Shown here: piece by piece, positions 1 to 7,480 of the stretch
Numbering within the stretch: position 1 is the first letter of the stretch
Layout: every line of letters starts with the position of its first letter
Origin: JABZIP01 sp052173355
Lineage (GTDB): Bacteria > Bacillota > Clostridia > Peptostreptococcales > Anaerovoracaceae
DNA length: 20,685 bases
NCBI GenBank assembly: GCA_052173355.1
Contig: JBQMYS010000024.1
Coordinates: forward strand, 1-20,685
Direction of reading: 5' to 3'
Program-made: the position numbers and the translations under genes
The notes under the pieces: model-generated
Databases searched by the model: none
Told to the model about the DNA's origin: nothing
The model's input: only the letters and a program-made list of their open reading frames with translations

Positions 1-455
1 AAGTCTGCCTGCTCCGTTGAGATATTTTCGGTTTTTATAGATTCTGATTTCGATTCACATATTTGATCATAATATATTGAATTTTCCGTAAAATTATAAT
101 CCAATGTCTTTTTTTCAGTTTGAGAAGGCTTTACAATATGAGCGCTGTCGCCGATTCCATAGCCTTCTTTAAGTTTTGTTGCTTCTTCAAGCCCGTACTT
201 AATTTCAGATTCAGATTCAGATTCAGATTCACTTTCAAATTCTTCTTTTTTTAAATCCTTTTTTAAAAAAAGCTTATCATCAAGCATATAACTTAATATG
301 TTTTTTTTCTTTTTCCTATCGTTTGCCTCATCTACAAATGATATAGGTTCAGCAGCTACCTGCTGTGCAATTTCTTTTTCTTTAATCTTCAAAAATTCAG
401 CTTCTTCTTGCATTGCTTCTTTTTGCATCTGTTTTTTTATAACTTTTTTAGTTTT
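1..455 (-). pseudogene. FtsK/SpoIIIE-like gene, part after an in-frame TAA (runs off window)
   Basis: Reading on from the TAA at 458-456 in the same frame, 151 sense codons follow without a stop up to the window edge. The encoded stretch is hydrophilic and highly charged: a Lys/Glu-rich coiled-coil-like start (KKQMQKEAMQEEAEFLK), then a (Ser-Glu)5 run, then low-complexity acidic sequence. This is what the variable cytoplasmic linker between the membrane domain and the motor domain of FtsK/SpoIIIE usually looks like. No convincing ribosome site precedes the first ATG after the stop (at 428), so independent translation looks unlikely. I infer that this is the continuation of the gene at 456-1061, broken by a nonsense codon or by a sequence error. 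The ATPase motor itself lies outside the window. Confidence 0.6.
205..230. repeat. Hexanucleotide tandem repeat TCAGAT, four copies
   Basis: Four perfect copies of TCAGAT span 205-228, with a partial fifth copy. On the minus strand they encode alternating Glu and Ser inside the FtsK-like linker. The unit is six bases, so slippage would keep the reading frame and only change linker length. Confidence 0.85.
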
Positions 456-1061
456 TTAATTAAACAAAAACTGTGAACTGGAACTATTTGAAAGAAGCAA
501 TAAGGACACCATAATTGTCGCAATTCCAAATATGTAAAGCCCTGTTTTCCCAAACCATACAAGTACCAGTAAAGCCGCCATCATGCCGACAGCACCGCCC
601 GATTGCCCTGCGATTCCTGCTATATACCATTTGTCAAGTGTAATATACTTAAAAGATATGGCTGATATATCTATAAATCTTTCACTATACATTAGACTTA
701 TCATCAAAAATGTTAATGAAAATAAAATTATACTTTTTTTATTTGAATTTCCTGTTTTGTTAAAAAGCAATAAAACACCATATGTAACTATATAATAAGG
801 AATTATTCCCCCTACATTTCCAAAAAGTCCACAAAAAAAGTGATGTATTAACTCTCCTACTTTTCCTGCAGCAGTAGTTTGTATAGCAATAGCAAAAAAA
901 ACTCCAAGGGCTATAGTGACTATAGCCCAAATTTCATGATTTATCCTATTTTGTTTGATTTTCTTTTCAAATACCTCTTTTTCTCTTAAATCGTCAATAG
1001 CTTTTTTGTTGCTTTTTTGTGAAGTTTTTGATGCTGTAGTTTTTCGCTTCGTCTGCGCCAT
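456..1061 (-). CDS. FtsK/SpoIIIE-like DNA translocase, N-terminal membrane domain, prematurely stopped
   Basis: The 201-residue product has a Lys-rich cytoplasmic start (1-42) and then several membrane segments, at about 45-62, 78-100, 109-125, 157-170 and 174-190. It ends in a Ser-rich stretch before TAA. The layout and the tryptophan/glycine-rich loops resemble the FtsK 4TM membrane domain that anchors FtsK/SpoIIIE translocases at the division septum. A normal member is 700-900 residues with an ATPase motor. Here TAA at 458-456 ends the frame, but the same frame stays open for at least 151 more codons. The start is supported by GAGGTGATA about 8 bases upstream of ATG 1061. It lies 17 bases after uppP, so asd, uppP and this gene probably form one operon. 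The assignment to FtsK rests on architecture and context, because the motor is not visible. Confidence 0.65.
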   Translation of the reverse strand: MAQTKRKTTASKTSQKSNKKAIDDLREKEVFEKKIKQNRINHEIWAIVTIALGVFFAIAIQTTAAGKVGELIHHFFCGLFGNVGGIIPYYIVTYGVLLLFNKTGNSNKKSIILFSLTFLMISLMYSERFIDISAISFKYITLDKWYIAGIAGQSGGAVGMMAALLVLVWFGKTGLYIFGIATIMVSLLLLSNSSSSQFLFN

Positions 1062-1078
1062 TTTAAATTATCACCTCA

Positions 1079-1915
1079 TTATTTATTCAAAAAAGTATAA
1101 ATTATTACCGCTATACCCACGAACCATGTATAATAGGAAAAATATTTGAGTTTATTTTTGCAAACAAACGCTATCATCATTTTTATTGCTAAAAATCCTG
1201 AAATTGCTGCAACTAAAACACCTATTACAATAGGTAATACAAAATTGGAATCCATCCCGCCTGCAAAAGCCTTGGGTCCTTCCAAAACAACAGAGCCCAA
1301 TATAGACGGTATCGAAATCAAAAATACAAATTTCACCCCGGCTTCTTTCTTTATCCCGGAAATAAGACTTGAAAACAGCGTAGAACCCGATCTTGAAATA
1401 CCCGGAGTTATTGCAATACCCTGACAAATTCCTACGAAAAGAGCGTGTCTGAATTTCATTTCAGCAATCCCGATTCCGGGAGAAGTAAACCTTTCCGAAA
1501 AAAACAGTATCGTTCCCGTAATTAAAAGTCCTATTCCAATAGCAATCAAATTCGTATAAAATGCAGCAAACACATCGCTTAATGCAATACCGATAATAGC
1601 TGTAGGAATAGTTGCCACAATTATCATATATCCCAAAGTTCTAGTTTCGTTTTTATAAAAACCGAATCCTTTGCCTGTAGCAATATCTCTAATTGCCGCA
1701 AAAAGTTCAACCAAAAGTTCCCATATGTCTTTGTAATATACTGCAAATACTGAAAGCAGCGTTCCAAAATGAAGAAGAACTGCAAAAACTAAGACATTGT
1801 CGCCGTTTATACCGAAAAAGTGCTGCAATAATGCAAGATGTCCTGAACTGCTTATAGGTAAAAACTCGGCAAGACCCTGAGTAAGTCCAAGAATTATTGC
1901 TTCAATGATTGTCAA
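1079..1915 (-). CDS. uppP: Undecaprenyl-diphosphatase UppP (BacA family)
   Basis: This integral membrane enzyme removes a phosphate from undecaprenyl pyrophosphate, recycling the lipid carrier of cell-wall synthesis, and often confers some bacitracin tolerance. Both family signatures are visible: QGLAEFLPISSSGH at residues 13-26, with the catalytic Glu17, and PGISRSGST at 171-179, with the conserved Arg175. The remaining sequence is strongly hydrophobic, and 278 residues is the usual family length. The start is TTG at 1915, preceded by AGAGGT about 5 bases upstream. No ATG lies nearby, so the rare start is likely real. It begins 13 bases after the asd stop and is probably co-transcribed with it. 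Confidence 0.95.
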   Translation of the reverse strand: MTIIEAIILGLTQGLAEFLPISSSGHLALLQHFFGINGDNVLVFAVLLHFGTLLSVFAVYYKDIWELLVELFAAIRDIATGKGFGFYKNETRTLGYMIIVATIPTAIIGIALSDVFAAFYTNLIAIGIGLLITGTILFFSERFTSPGIGIAEMKFRHALFVGICQGIAITPGISRSGSTLFSSLISGIKKEAGVKFVFLISIPSILGSVVLEGPKAFAGGMDSNFVLPIVIGVLVAAISGFLAIKMMIAFVCKNKLKYFSYYTWFVGIAVIIYTFLNK

Positions 1916-1928
1916 TTTTTACCTCTTT

Positions 1929-3014
1929 CTATTTTGCTTTTATATATCCCTTTGCTACAAGAGATTCAGCGCAAAGTACAGCACCACCTGCCGCACCCCT
2001 AACGGTATTGTGAGAAAGTCCTATGAATTTATAATCGTAAACTGAATCTTCTCGAATTCTGCCGATTGAAACTCCCATTCCCTTTTCAAAATCTACATCC
2101 AATTTAACTTGAGGTCTATTGTCTTCCTCTAAATACTGAATAAAAGGAGTAGGTGCACTAGGTAATTTTTCTTCCTGCGGAAAACCCTTAAATTCACGCA
2201 GTTTTGCAATCAGCTGCTCTTTTGTCGGTTTTTTCCTGAACTTTACAAACGCTGCCGCTGTATGTCCGTTTAAAACAGGTACACGCACACACTGACAAGT
2301 TATTTTAATGTCATCTGCAATCTTGATTTCATCATTTTCAACTTTACCCCAAACTCTTAGAGGCTCTTTTTCACTTTTTTCTTCTTCGCCATCAATATAC
2401 GGTATAATATTTTCTACCATCTCCGGCCATTCCGCAAAAGTCTTACCGGAACCTGAAATAGCCTGATATGTGGTGGCTACAACTTCATATGGTTCAAATT
2501 CTCTCCATGCCGTAAGAGCGGGAACATAGCTTTGAATAGAGCAATTCGGCTTAACTGCCACAAATCCGTTAGTTGTACCCAGTCTTTTCTTTTGAGATTT
2601 TATTATATCAAAATGATCTATATTTATTTCCGGAATTACCATAGGTACATCTTTTGTCCATCTGTGTGCACTGTTATTCGAAACAACCGGTGTTTCCGTT
2701 TTTGCATATTCTTCTTCAATAGCCATTATTTCTTCTTTTTTCATGTCAACTGCACTGAATACAAAATCAACCTTACTTGCTACATTGTCAATATCATTTA
2801 CATTCATTACTTTTATATCTTTAACAGCGTTTGGAATAGGAGTAGGCATCTTCCATCTACCTGCAACCGCATCTTCATATCGTTGTCCTTCACTCTTTGG
2901 GCTTGCTGCAAGCACTACAACCTCAAACCAAGGATGATTATCCAAAAGTGATATAAAACGTTGTCCAACCATTCCCGTTGCACCTAAAATTCCTACCTTA
3001 AGTTTCTTTTCCAT
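1929..3014 (-). CDS. asd: Aspartate-semialdehyde dehydrogenase
   Basis: The enzyme catalyses the NADPH-dependent reduction of aspartyl phosphate to aspartate semialdehyde, the branch point to lysine, diaminopimelate, threonine and methionine. The 361-residue product has the nucleotide-binding loop GATGMVGQR at residues 11-19. The catalytic cysteine is in KPNCSIQ (Cys158), and the catalytic-base histidine is in NGHTAAAF (His251). Length and motif spacing fit the archaeal/fungal-type branch of the family, which is also found in Clostridia. The frame is open five codons further upstream from a TTG, but GGAGG sits about 8 bases before the ATG at 3014, so I choose that start. A well-formed promoter lies upstream (3054-3082). 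Being first in a run with uppP and the ftsK-like gene links it to cell-wall supply. Confidence 0.95.
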   Translation of the reverse strand: MEKKLKVGILGATGMVGQRFISLLDNHPWFEVVVLAASPKSEGQRYEDAVAGRWKMPTPIPNAVKDIKVMNVNDIDNVASKVDFVFSAVDMKKEEIMAIEEEYAKTETPVVSNNSAHRWTKDVPMVIPEINIDHFDIIKSQKKRLGTTNGFVAVKPNCSIQSYVPALTAWREFEPYEVVATTYQAISGSGKTFAEWPEMVENIIPYIDGEEEKSEKEPLRVWGKVENDEIKIADDIKITCQCVRVPVLNGHTAAAFVKFRKKPTKEQLIAKLREFKGFPQEEKLPSAPTPFIQYLEEDNRPQVKLDVDFEKGMGVSIGRIREDSVYDYKFIGLSHNTVRGAAGGAVLCAESLVAKGYIKAK

Positions 3015-3053
3015 ACGTTTTACCTCCAATTTTTTTTATGACTAATAACAGTA

Positions 3054-3082
3054 ATTGTATCATATTTTAACGCATTTGTGAA
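3054..3082 (-). promoter_or_regulatory. Sigma-A-type promoter of asd operon
   Basis: On the minus strand TTCACA (3082-3077) and TACAAT (3059-3054) are separated by 17 bp. Each box matches consensus at five of six positions. The start codon of asd lies about 40 bases further on, a normal leader length. Confidence 0.6.
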
Positions 3083-3137
3083 CCACTACAATTTTTTTTA
3101 CGCTAAGTGTGTATAGGAAAAAGTTACTTTTTAATGA

Positions 3138-4184
3138 TTATTTATTTTTTACATAAAATGTTGCTCTTCCTTTACCATGTCTTTCAATGTACCTTTCCTC
3201 AGTTAATTGCTTAAGCATATTTTCAATTGTCGCTTTTCCTACACTCGGAACCAATTCCATCATATCACTTTTAGTAAATTTACCTAACTTGCTATCAATT
3301 GCATTTCTAACAAGATCGATTGTAGGTACTTTTTCGTCTACATAATCAACTCTTTCTTCAAAATCAATATAAGCAGCTAATATGGTTCTAAGAATATATT
3401 TTATAAATGGCACAGGATTTTCTTTATTTTCATGCCAGCCTATCCCACTTTTTTCTAGAGCTACATAATAACCGTCTTTATTTTTTGCAATCTTACTTTC
3501 TAAACTGATATATTTCCCAATTACATATCCTTGTCTGTATAGCAAGAGAGTTGTTAGTAAACGACTCATCCTCCCATTTCCATCATTGAAAGGATGGATG
3601 CAAAGAAAATCATGGATAAAAATAGGAATTAGAAGCAACGAATCCACTTCTTTTTTATCAAAGGCCATATTTAATTCACCGCAAATTTTTTCAATCGCAC
3701 CTGGTGTTTTATATGGGGATAAGGGCTTAAACCTTTCGATAGCATTACCATATTCATCTTTTTCTATAATAGCATTCTGCGTATTTTTATATCTACCACC
3801 AATTCCTTTTTCACTATACTTAAACAGGTCTCTATGAAGTTGCAAAATATAGTTACTGTTAATTGAAATATATTCATAGCTTTCGTGAATTGTATTTAAC
3901 ACATCTCTATATCCAAGAATTTCTTCTTCATCCCTATTTCTAGGAGTTGTTTTTTGATTCATTAACTCTTTTATTCTGACTGCTGTAGTAACAATTCCCT
4001 CTATTCTATTAGAATCCTCTACGCTTTGAATTTTAGCAATCTCTACTAATTTATCCAAAACAGCAGGTTTGCGTTTCAAAAAAAGTTCTTGTTTTCCTTT
4101 GCGTTCATGAATTTGTGAGAGAAGATTTATGATTTCACTATCCCACTTACTTCTTGTTAGATTTTCATAATTAAAAAACCTCAT
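3138..4184 (-). CDS. Fic-domain protein, probably AMP-transferase, class II self-inhibited
   Basis: Fic proteins transfer AMP, or sometimes another group, from a nucleotide to a hydroxyl side chain of a target protein. The full active motif HPFNDGNGRMSR is at residues 197-208, including the catalytic His197 and the phosphate-binding Asp/Asn/Arg. An N-terminal inhibitory motif of the form S-x-x-x-E-G is seen at Ser58-Glu62-Gly63, before the Fic core, as in class II proteins that block their own ATP site. The last 60 or so residues look like a winged-helix DNA-binding domain. At 348 residues it is a typical free-standing Fic-wHTH protein. Start ATG 4184 follows AGGAGGTAGGCGA. It is monocistronic, with its own promoter and a palindrome (4205-4240), and no antitoxin gene is adjacent. 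The target is unknown. Confidence 0.88.
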   Translation of the reverse strand: MRFFNYENLTRSKWDSEIINLLSQIHERKGKQELFLKRKPAVLDKLVEIAKIQSVEDSNRIEGIVTTAVRIKELMNQKTTPRNRDEEEILGYRDVLNTIHESYEYISINSNYILQLHRDLFKYSEKGIGGRYKNTQNAIIEKDEYGNAIERFKPLSPYKTPGAIEKICGELNMAFDKKEVDSLLLIPIFIHDFLCIHPFNDGNGRMSRLLTTLLLYRQGYVIGKYISLESKIAKNKDGYYVALEKSGIGWHENKENPVPFIKYILRTILAAYIDFEERVDYVDEKVPTIDLVRNAIDSKLGKFTKSDMMELVPSVGKATIENMLKQLTEERYIERHGKGRATFYVKNK

Positions 4185-4204
4185 TCGCCTACCTCCTTTT
4201 TGTT

Positions 4205-4240
4205 TCGCCTAATTATAGCATATTTTTAGGCGATTGTTAA
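4205..4240 (-). promoter_or_regulatory. fic promoter with overlapping palindromic operator
   Basis: On the minus strand TTAACA (4240-4235) and TATAAT (4217-4212) are 17 bp apart. A perfect 8-bp inverted repeat, TCGCCTAA (4205-4212) and TTAGGCGA (4226-4233), with a 13-base spacer covers the -10 box and most of the promoter spacer. A protein bound there would occlude RNA polymerase. The boxes are near consensus. The operator role is inferred. Confidence 0.6.
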
Positions 4241-4348
4241 GTGTTTAAGCGATTAAACGAATGCAAGGCTCACTTCAAATGGACGGAAAAATGATGTATC
4301 TATCAGAAACCTTAGGGGTTTGGAAGATTGAATAAATTGTTTATAACA

Positions 4349-4382
4349 AAAAATGGCGAACACCGAAGTATTCGCCATTTTT
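4349..4382 (-). terminator. Intrinsic terminator of the choline BMC operon
   Basis: The minus-strand RNA folds into a 15-bp stem (AAAAATGGCGAATAC paired with GTGTTCGCCATTTTT, one G-U pair) closed by a UUCG tetraloop with the favoured C-G closing pair, and it ends in a U tract. It begins 27 bases after the last shell-gene stop at 4409. The UUCG loop exists only on the minus-strand transcript, which fixes the orientation. Confidence 0.9.
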
Positions 4383-4408
4383 AACCGATTGACAACAGTT
4401 ACTTAGAA

Positions 4409-4699
4409 CTATTTATCTCCACCCTGAACAGGAAGAATCATCTCAACCTCACCATGTGGTCTTGGAATTACGTGAACTGAAATCAGTTCTCCAACTCTTT
4501 CTGCTGCTGCTGCTCCTGCATCTACTGCCGCTTTTACAGCACCTACGTCACCTCTAACCATTACTGTTACAAGTCCGCCACCTACATGTACTTTTCCGAT
4601 TAAGTATACGTTTGCAGCCTTTACCATAGCATCGGCAGCCTCTATTGAACCTACTAAACCTTTTGTTTCAATCATTCCTAATGCATCATACTTAGTCAT
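4409..4699 (-). CDS. BMC-H hexameric shell protein (PduA/EutM type)
   Basis: A single BMC domain fills the 96 residues: DALGMIETKGLVGSIEAADA at the start, the RGDVGAVKAAVDAG motif in the middle and VIPRPH near the end. This is the closest of the operon's shell proteins to PduA/EutM. Such proteins form flat hexamers that tile the facets of the microcompartment. The pore loop reads VGGG (residues 39-42), small and glycine-rich, where PduA-like proteins commonly have GSG. This suggests a permissive pore for small polar substrates. The start at ATG 4699 follows AGGAGG. It is the last gene of the operon, 65 bases after the aldehyde dehydrogenase, and a terminator follows. Confidence 0.95.
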   Translation of the reverse strand: MTKYDALGMIETKGLVGSIEAADAMVKAANVYLIGKVHVGGGLVTVMVRGDVGAVKAAVDAGAAAAERVGELISVHVIPRPHGEVEMILPVQGGDK

Positions 4700-4764
4700 T
4701 TCATTTTCCTCCTAAAACTTTTCCTTTAATAAATTATATTTTAAATTTGTTAGTTATTTATATT

Positions 4765-6444
4765 TTATTCGCCTCTCATTGCGCCTACTAAAGCATCTAT
4801 CATCTTAGTAAGTTCTGCAGTATCTATCGGTTGATCCGAAGCTGCCGGTGCGCTTGCATTTGTTGAACCGCATCCGCAACCTGTTCCGTAAATAATACCG
4901 CTGTTACCGCTTTGATACTGTGCAGGTGACAAGTAATTGGCAGTACTTCCACAATTTGCATTGCACGACTGCGAAGCAGGTGGCTGCGCAATCGGTGCTG
5001 CACAACTTGACATTGTAGTACAAGTACCTACGGATGCGCATCCGCCCGTAAGTTCAGGATGATTAAATGTAGGATCATCCGATGCAAGTGTTACGCAATT
5101 TTTGATTCCATATGCAACCTTTTTAATATTTACGAGTTGCAACGGCCCTACATTCTCAGATACCGAACTTCCGCCCATTGTTCCGCATCCAAGCGTGAAT
5201 GCAGGGAACAATGATGTACTTGCTCCTGTACCTCCCATAGTACCTCCGGTATTTACAAGTATTCTTGAAGCCGGTTTTACAGAAAACTCAAGCACAATAT
5301 TTCTATCATTTGTGTGTAAACTCATTGTATGACCTATGCCATTTTGAAGCAACTTAATGCTCAAATCGCAAGCTTCATGCCAATCTCTTACAACATAAAA
5401 TGCAAGAACGCTTGTAAGCTTTTCATATGATAAAGGATAACCTTCTCCTACACCACCTTGATGTCCTATTAACACTCTTGTTGTCGGAGGAACGTAGATA
5501 CCTGCAGCTTCCGCTATTACAGGTGCTGCTCGTCCTACAAACTTAGCGTTCATAGCATGACCGTTTTTAAATAGCAGTTTGCATACTTTATTTGTTTCAT
5601 CTTCGTTCATAAAGTAAGCTCCCTGTGCCTTAAATTCCGCTATAACAGCATCTTTATTGCATTCTTCACAAATAATCGATTGCTCCGATGCGCAAATTGT
5701 ACCGTTGTCGAAAGTCTTACTTGCCATTATATTCGTAACAGCCTGCTTGACATCCGCGGTTCTTTCTATGTATGCAGGCGAGTTCCCTGCACCTACACCA
5801 AGAGCCGGTTTACCTGCACTGTATGCCGCCTTAACCATTCCCGGTCCGCCGGTCGCGATTATCATCTTTACTTCATCACAATGCATAAGCTCATCTGTTG
5901 CTTGCATTGAAGGCATTGAAATGCATCCAATAATATTTGCAGGTGCGCCTGCCTCTACTGCCGCCTGAGCCATTAACTGCGCAGCTTTAAGAGTACACTT
6001 TGCAGCTGAAGGGTGCGGTGAAAATACGATACCGTTTCTCGCCTTTATCGCAATCATAGCCTTATAAATCGTTGTAGATGTAGGGTTTGTAGACGGTACT
6101 ATACCCATCAAAAGTCCAACCGGATCTGCAACTTCTATGATTCCCTTTACAGGATCTTCTCCGATGATTCCGTTTGTTTTCATACCTTTCATCGCATCAT
6201 AAAGTATTGTTGAAGCCATATGATTTTTATATGTCTTATCTTCTACTTTACCGAATCCTGTTTCTTCCACTGCCATCTGTGCTAAGCAAACAGCATTTGC
6301 CTCTGCCACACGAACCATATTGCAAAGAATTCTATCAATCTGTTCGTCATTATAATGCGCAATCTGCTGTGTTGCAATCTGCCCAAGTCTGGCAAGATCT
6401 CTTGCCTCTTGCACCGAACGCAAATCATAATCAACATTTCCCAT
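4765..6444 (-). CDS. CoA-acylating acetaldehyde dehydrogenase with Cys-rich tail and C-terminal targeting helix
   Basis: It oxidises acetaldehyde, the second product of choline cleavage, with NAD and CoA to acetyl-CoA inside the microcompartment. The catalytic cysteine is present (Cys251 in TFDNGTICASEQ). The cofactor-binding segments VPSTNPTSTT (116-125) and FSPHPSAAK (141-149) and the motif GGTGASTSLFP are also visible, as in EutE/PduP/AdhE-N proteins. The fold ends near residue 460. Then comes a 98-residue tail rich in Ser, Ala, Gly and Cys (cysteines 469, 475, 481, 494, 498, 523, 525), and a final short amphipathic helix (541-557, DTAELTKMIDALVGAMRGE). A helix on a flexible linker is the usual form of a microcompartment encapsulation peptide. 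The start at ATG 6444 follows AGGAGGTG. The seven cysteines in the linker are unusual. In cut operons this role is often named CutF; I leave the symbol empty. Confidence 0.93.
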   Translation of the reverse strand: MGNVDYDLRSVQEARDLARLGQIATQQIAHYNDEQIDRILCNMVRVAEANAVCLAQMAVEETGFGKVEDKTYKNHMASTILYDAMKGMKTNGIIGEDPVKGIIEVADPVGLLMGIVPSTNPTSTTIYKAMIAIKARNGIVFSPHPSAAKCTLKAAQLMAQAAVEAGAPANIIGCISMPSMQATDELMHCDEVKMIIATGGPGMVKAAYSAGKPALGVGAGNSPAYIERTADVKQAVTNIMASKTFDNGTICASEQSIICEECNKDAVIAEFKAQGAYFMNEDETNKVCKLLFKNGHAMNAKFVGRAAPVIAEAAGIYVPPTTRVLIGHQGGVGEGYPLSYEKLTSVLAFYVVRDWHEACDLSIKLLQNGIGHTMSLHTNDRNIVLEFSVKPASRILVNTGGTMGGTGASTSLFPAFTLGCGTMGGSSVSENVGPLQLVNIKKVAYGIKNCVTLASDDPTFNHPELTGGCASVGTCTTMSSCAAPIAQPPASQSCNANCGSTANYLSPAQYQSGNSGIIYGTGCGCGSTNASAPAASDQPIDTAELTKMIDALVGAMRGE

Positions 6445-6518
6445 TATAGTCTGACACCTCCTTCTTCCATTATTACCGTATAAAATTAAATTAAATATGT
6501 TACCAAATCTCCCTTATA

Positions 6519-7160
6519 CTAATGAGTAGCATAAAATGCCTTTACCTTGTCAGGTGAACCGAACTTGAGTTTCGCTCCGTTTTGGAAGAAGAAGCAATCC
6601 CCTGCATTTCCGGTATATACCTTTCCGTTTGACTCTATTGTAAGCGTACCTTCAACTACATAATAAAGTTCCTGGCAAACGCATTCCCAAGGGAATTCAC
6701 ATTTCTCGATAGTGATAAATCCTGCGTTCATTTCACAACCGTCGTCTTTGTTAACAAGTTCATTATAAAAAACTTTATCAGACGGATTTCCTGTATCAAG
6801 GACTTCCCATTTAGCTGTATTTCCACGAACCAGCTTCAAATTTGAATCTCCTTCAGATACATAAGGGACATCTTCTCCAAATTTTGTAAGAAGATTTCCA
6901 AGCATTCCTTTTTCAAGCAACACTTTAACCGCATTGTAAATCACATCTTTATCAATGTCTTGGCACTGCGAATTGCAAGACGCTTTAGTTTCAGAACAAT
7001 TTGCCGCTACGTCACAAGTACCTGTTTTGAATTCAACACCCAAATTACCTGCAACATCTCTTGCGGACGGTGTAATCAAAGTATTTTCATCAATACAAAT
7101 TACTTTCTGACCTTGCTTTGCCAATGTTTCTACCTCTTTAGCGCAAATCAGTTTCTTCAT
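6519..7160 (-). CDS. EutQ-like cupin protein (possible acetate kinase)
   Basis: The product has a short N-terminal part (MKKLICAKEVETLAKQG) typical of EutQ, a cysteine-rich linker (Cys49, 55, 62, 66), a helical segment and a C-terminal cupin barrel ending at the stop. The barrel includes CQELYYVVEGTLTIESNGK and the NAGDCFFFQNGAKL turn. EutQ supports ethanolamine microcompartments, and Salmonella EutQ is reported to have acetate kinase activity. Here it could convert acetyl-phosphate to acetate and ATP. The frame is open from a TTG at 7178, but AAAGGATGTG lies just before ATG 7160, which I take as the start (213 residues). It follows the GrpU-like gene by 14 bases. The linker cysteines parallel those in the adjacent aldehyde dehydrogenase. 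Confidence 0.85.
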   Translation of the reverse strand: MKKLICAKEVETLAKQGQKVICIDENTLITPSARDVAGNLGVEFKTGTCDVAANCSETKASCNSQCQDIDKDVIYNAVKVLLEKGMLGNLLTKFGEDVPYVSEGDSNLKLVRGNTAKWEVLDTGNPSDKVFYNELVNKDDGCEMNAGFITIEKCEFPWECVCQELYYVVEGTLTIESNGKVYTGNAGDCFFFQNGAKLKFGSPDKVKAFYATH

Positions 7161-7174
7161 GCACTCACATCCTT

Positions 7175-7480
7175 TCAATCAATTATTTTACTTTCTTCAG
7201 CTTTTCTTTTAATTTCGGATAATGCATCCTCGACGGCAGCCGTATCACCGAATAAAGCGAGTAAAATCATATTTTGAGGACAGCTTCCTTTAATGTCTTC
7301 AACTACCACTCCTACAGCTTTTTCAGCAATATCCGCAGCAACTACCATCTCTATCATCTTACCTTGCACGAGCCCGACCGCATCTATGCAAGGAGGGAGT
7401 TCGTTTTTTGACGAACCTTTACGGCGCATCAGTATATCAATCGCTCCTTGTGACGGAGATTTAATTATTCTTATGTCCAC
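7175..7480 (-). CDS. GrpU-like BMC shell protein with probable Fe-S pore
   Basis: This divergent BMC-domain protein of 101 residues has an N-terminal extension (RIIKSPSQGAIDILMRRKG). Its core runs from DAVGLVQGKMIEMVVAADIA to LLALFGDTAAVEDALSEIK. The turn that lines the hexamer pore reads G65-S-C67-P-Q69. From memory, the GXCPQ motif marks GrpU, a shell protein of glycyl radical propanediol compartments shown to hold an iron-sulfur cluster at the pore. The motif match is seen; cluster binding is inferred. The start is GTG at 7480 with AAAGGGGG about 9 bases upstream, inside the last codons of the EutP-like gene (20-base overlap), so the two are translationally linked. It may move electrons across the shell or serve as a cofactor gate. 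Confidence 0.8.
   Translation of the reverse strand: MDIRIIKSPSQGAIDILMRRKGSSKNELPPCIDAVGLVQGKMIEMVVAADIAEKAVGVVVEDIKGSCPQNMILLALFGDTAAVEDALSEIKRKAEESKIID

Noticed and set aside
205..230. TCAGAT tandem copies as a CRISPR or phase-variation repeat
   Set aside because: The unit is 6 bases with no spacers, and changes in copy number keep the reading frame, so it is only a Ser-Glu linker microsatellite.
2532..2951. 139-codon plus-strand open frame opposite asd
   Set aside because: It is a shadow of the strongly conserved asd gene. The protein is Tyr/Phe/Cys-rich without any recognisable domain.
3118..3137. AAAAAGTTACTTTTT after the fic stop as a terminator
   Set aside because: The stem is only six A-T-rich pairs with no stable GC core, so it could not be called a terminator with any confidence.
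3138..4184. Fic as the toxin of a Fic/antitoxin pair
   Set aside because: The inhibitory motif is inside the protein (Ser58-Glu62-Gly63) and no small antitoxin gene lies upstream, so it is a self-inhibited class II protein.
4261..4335. 24-codon plus-strand frame (MQGSLQMDGKMMYLSETLGV...) between fic and the BMC terminator
   Set aside because: It looks protein-like and could be the remnant of a lost gene, but it is too short, has no ribosome site and I cannot name a family.
7175..7480. Reading the small shell gene as EutK or a plain BMC-H
   Set aside because: The N-terminal extension and the GSCPQ pore turn fit the GrpU-like group better, and EutK would have an extra C-terminal helix-turn-helix domain.
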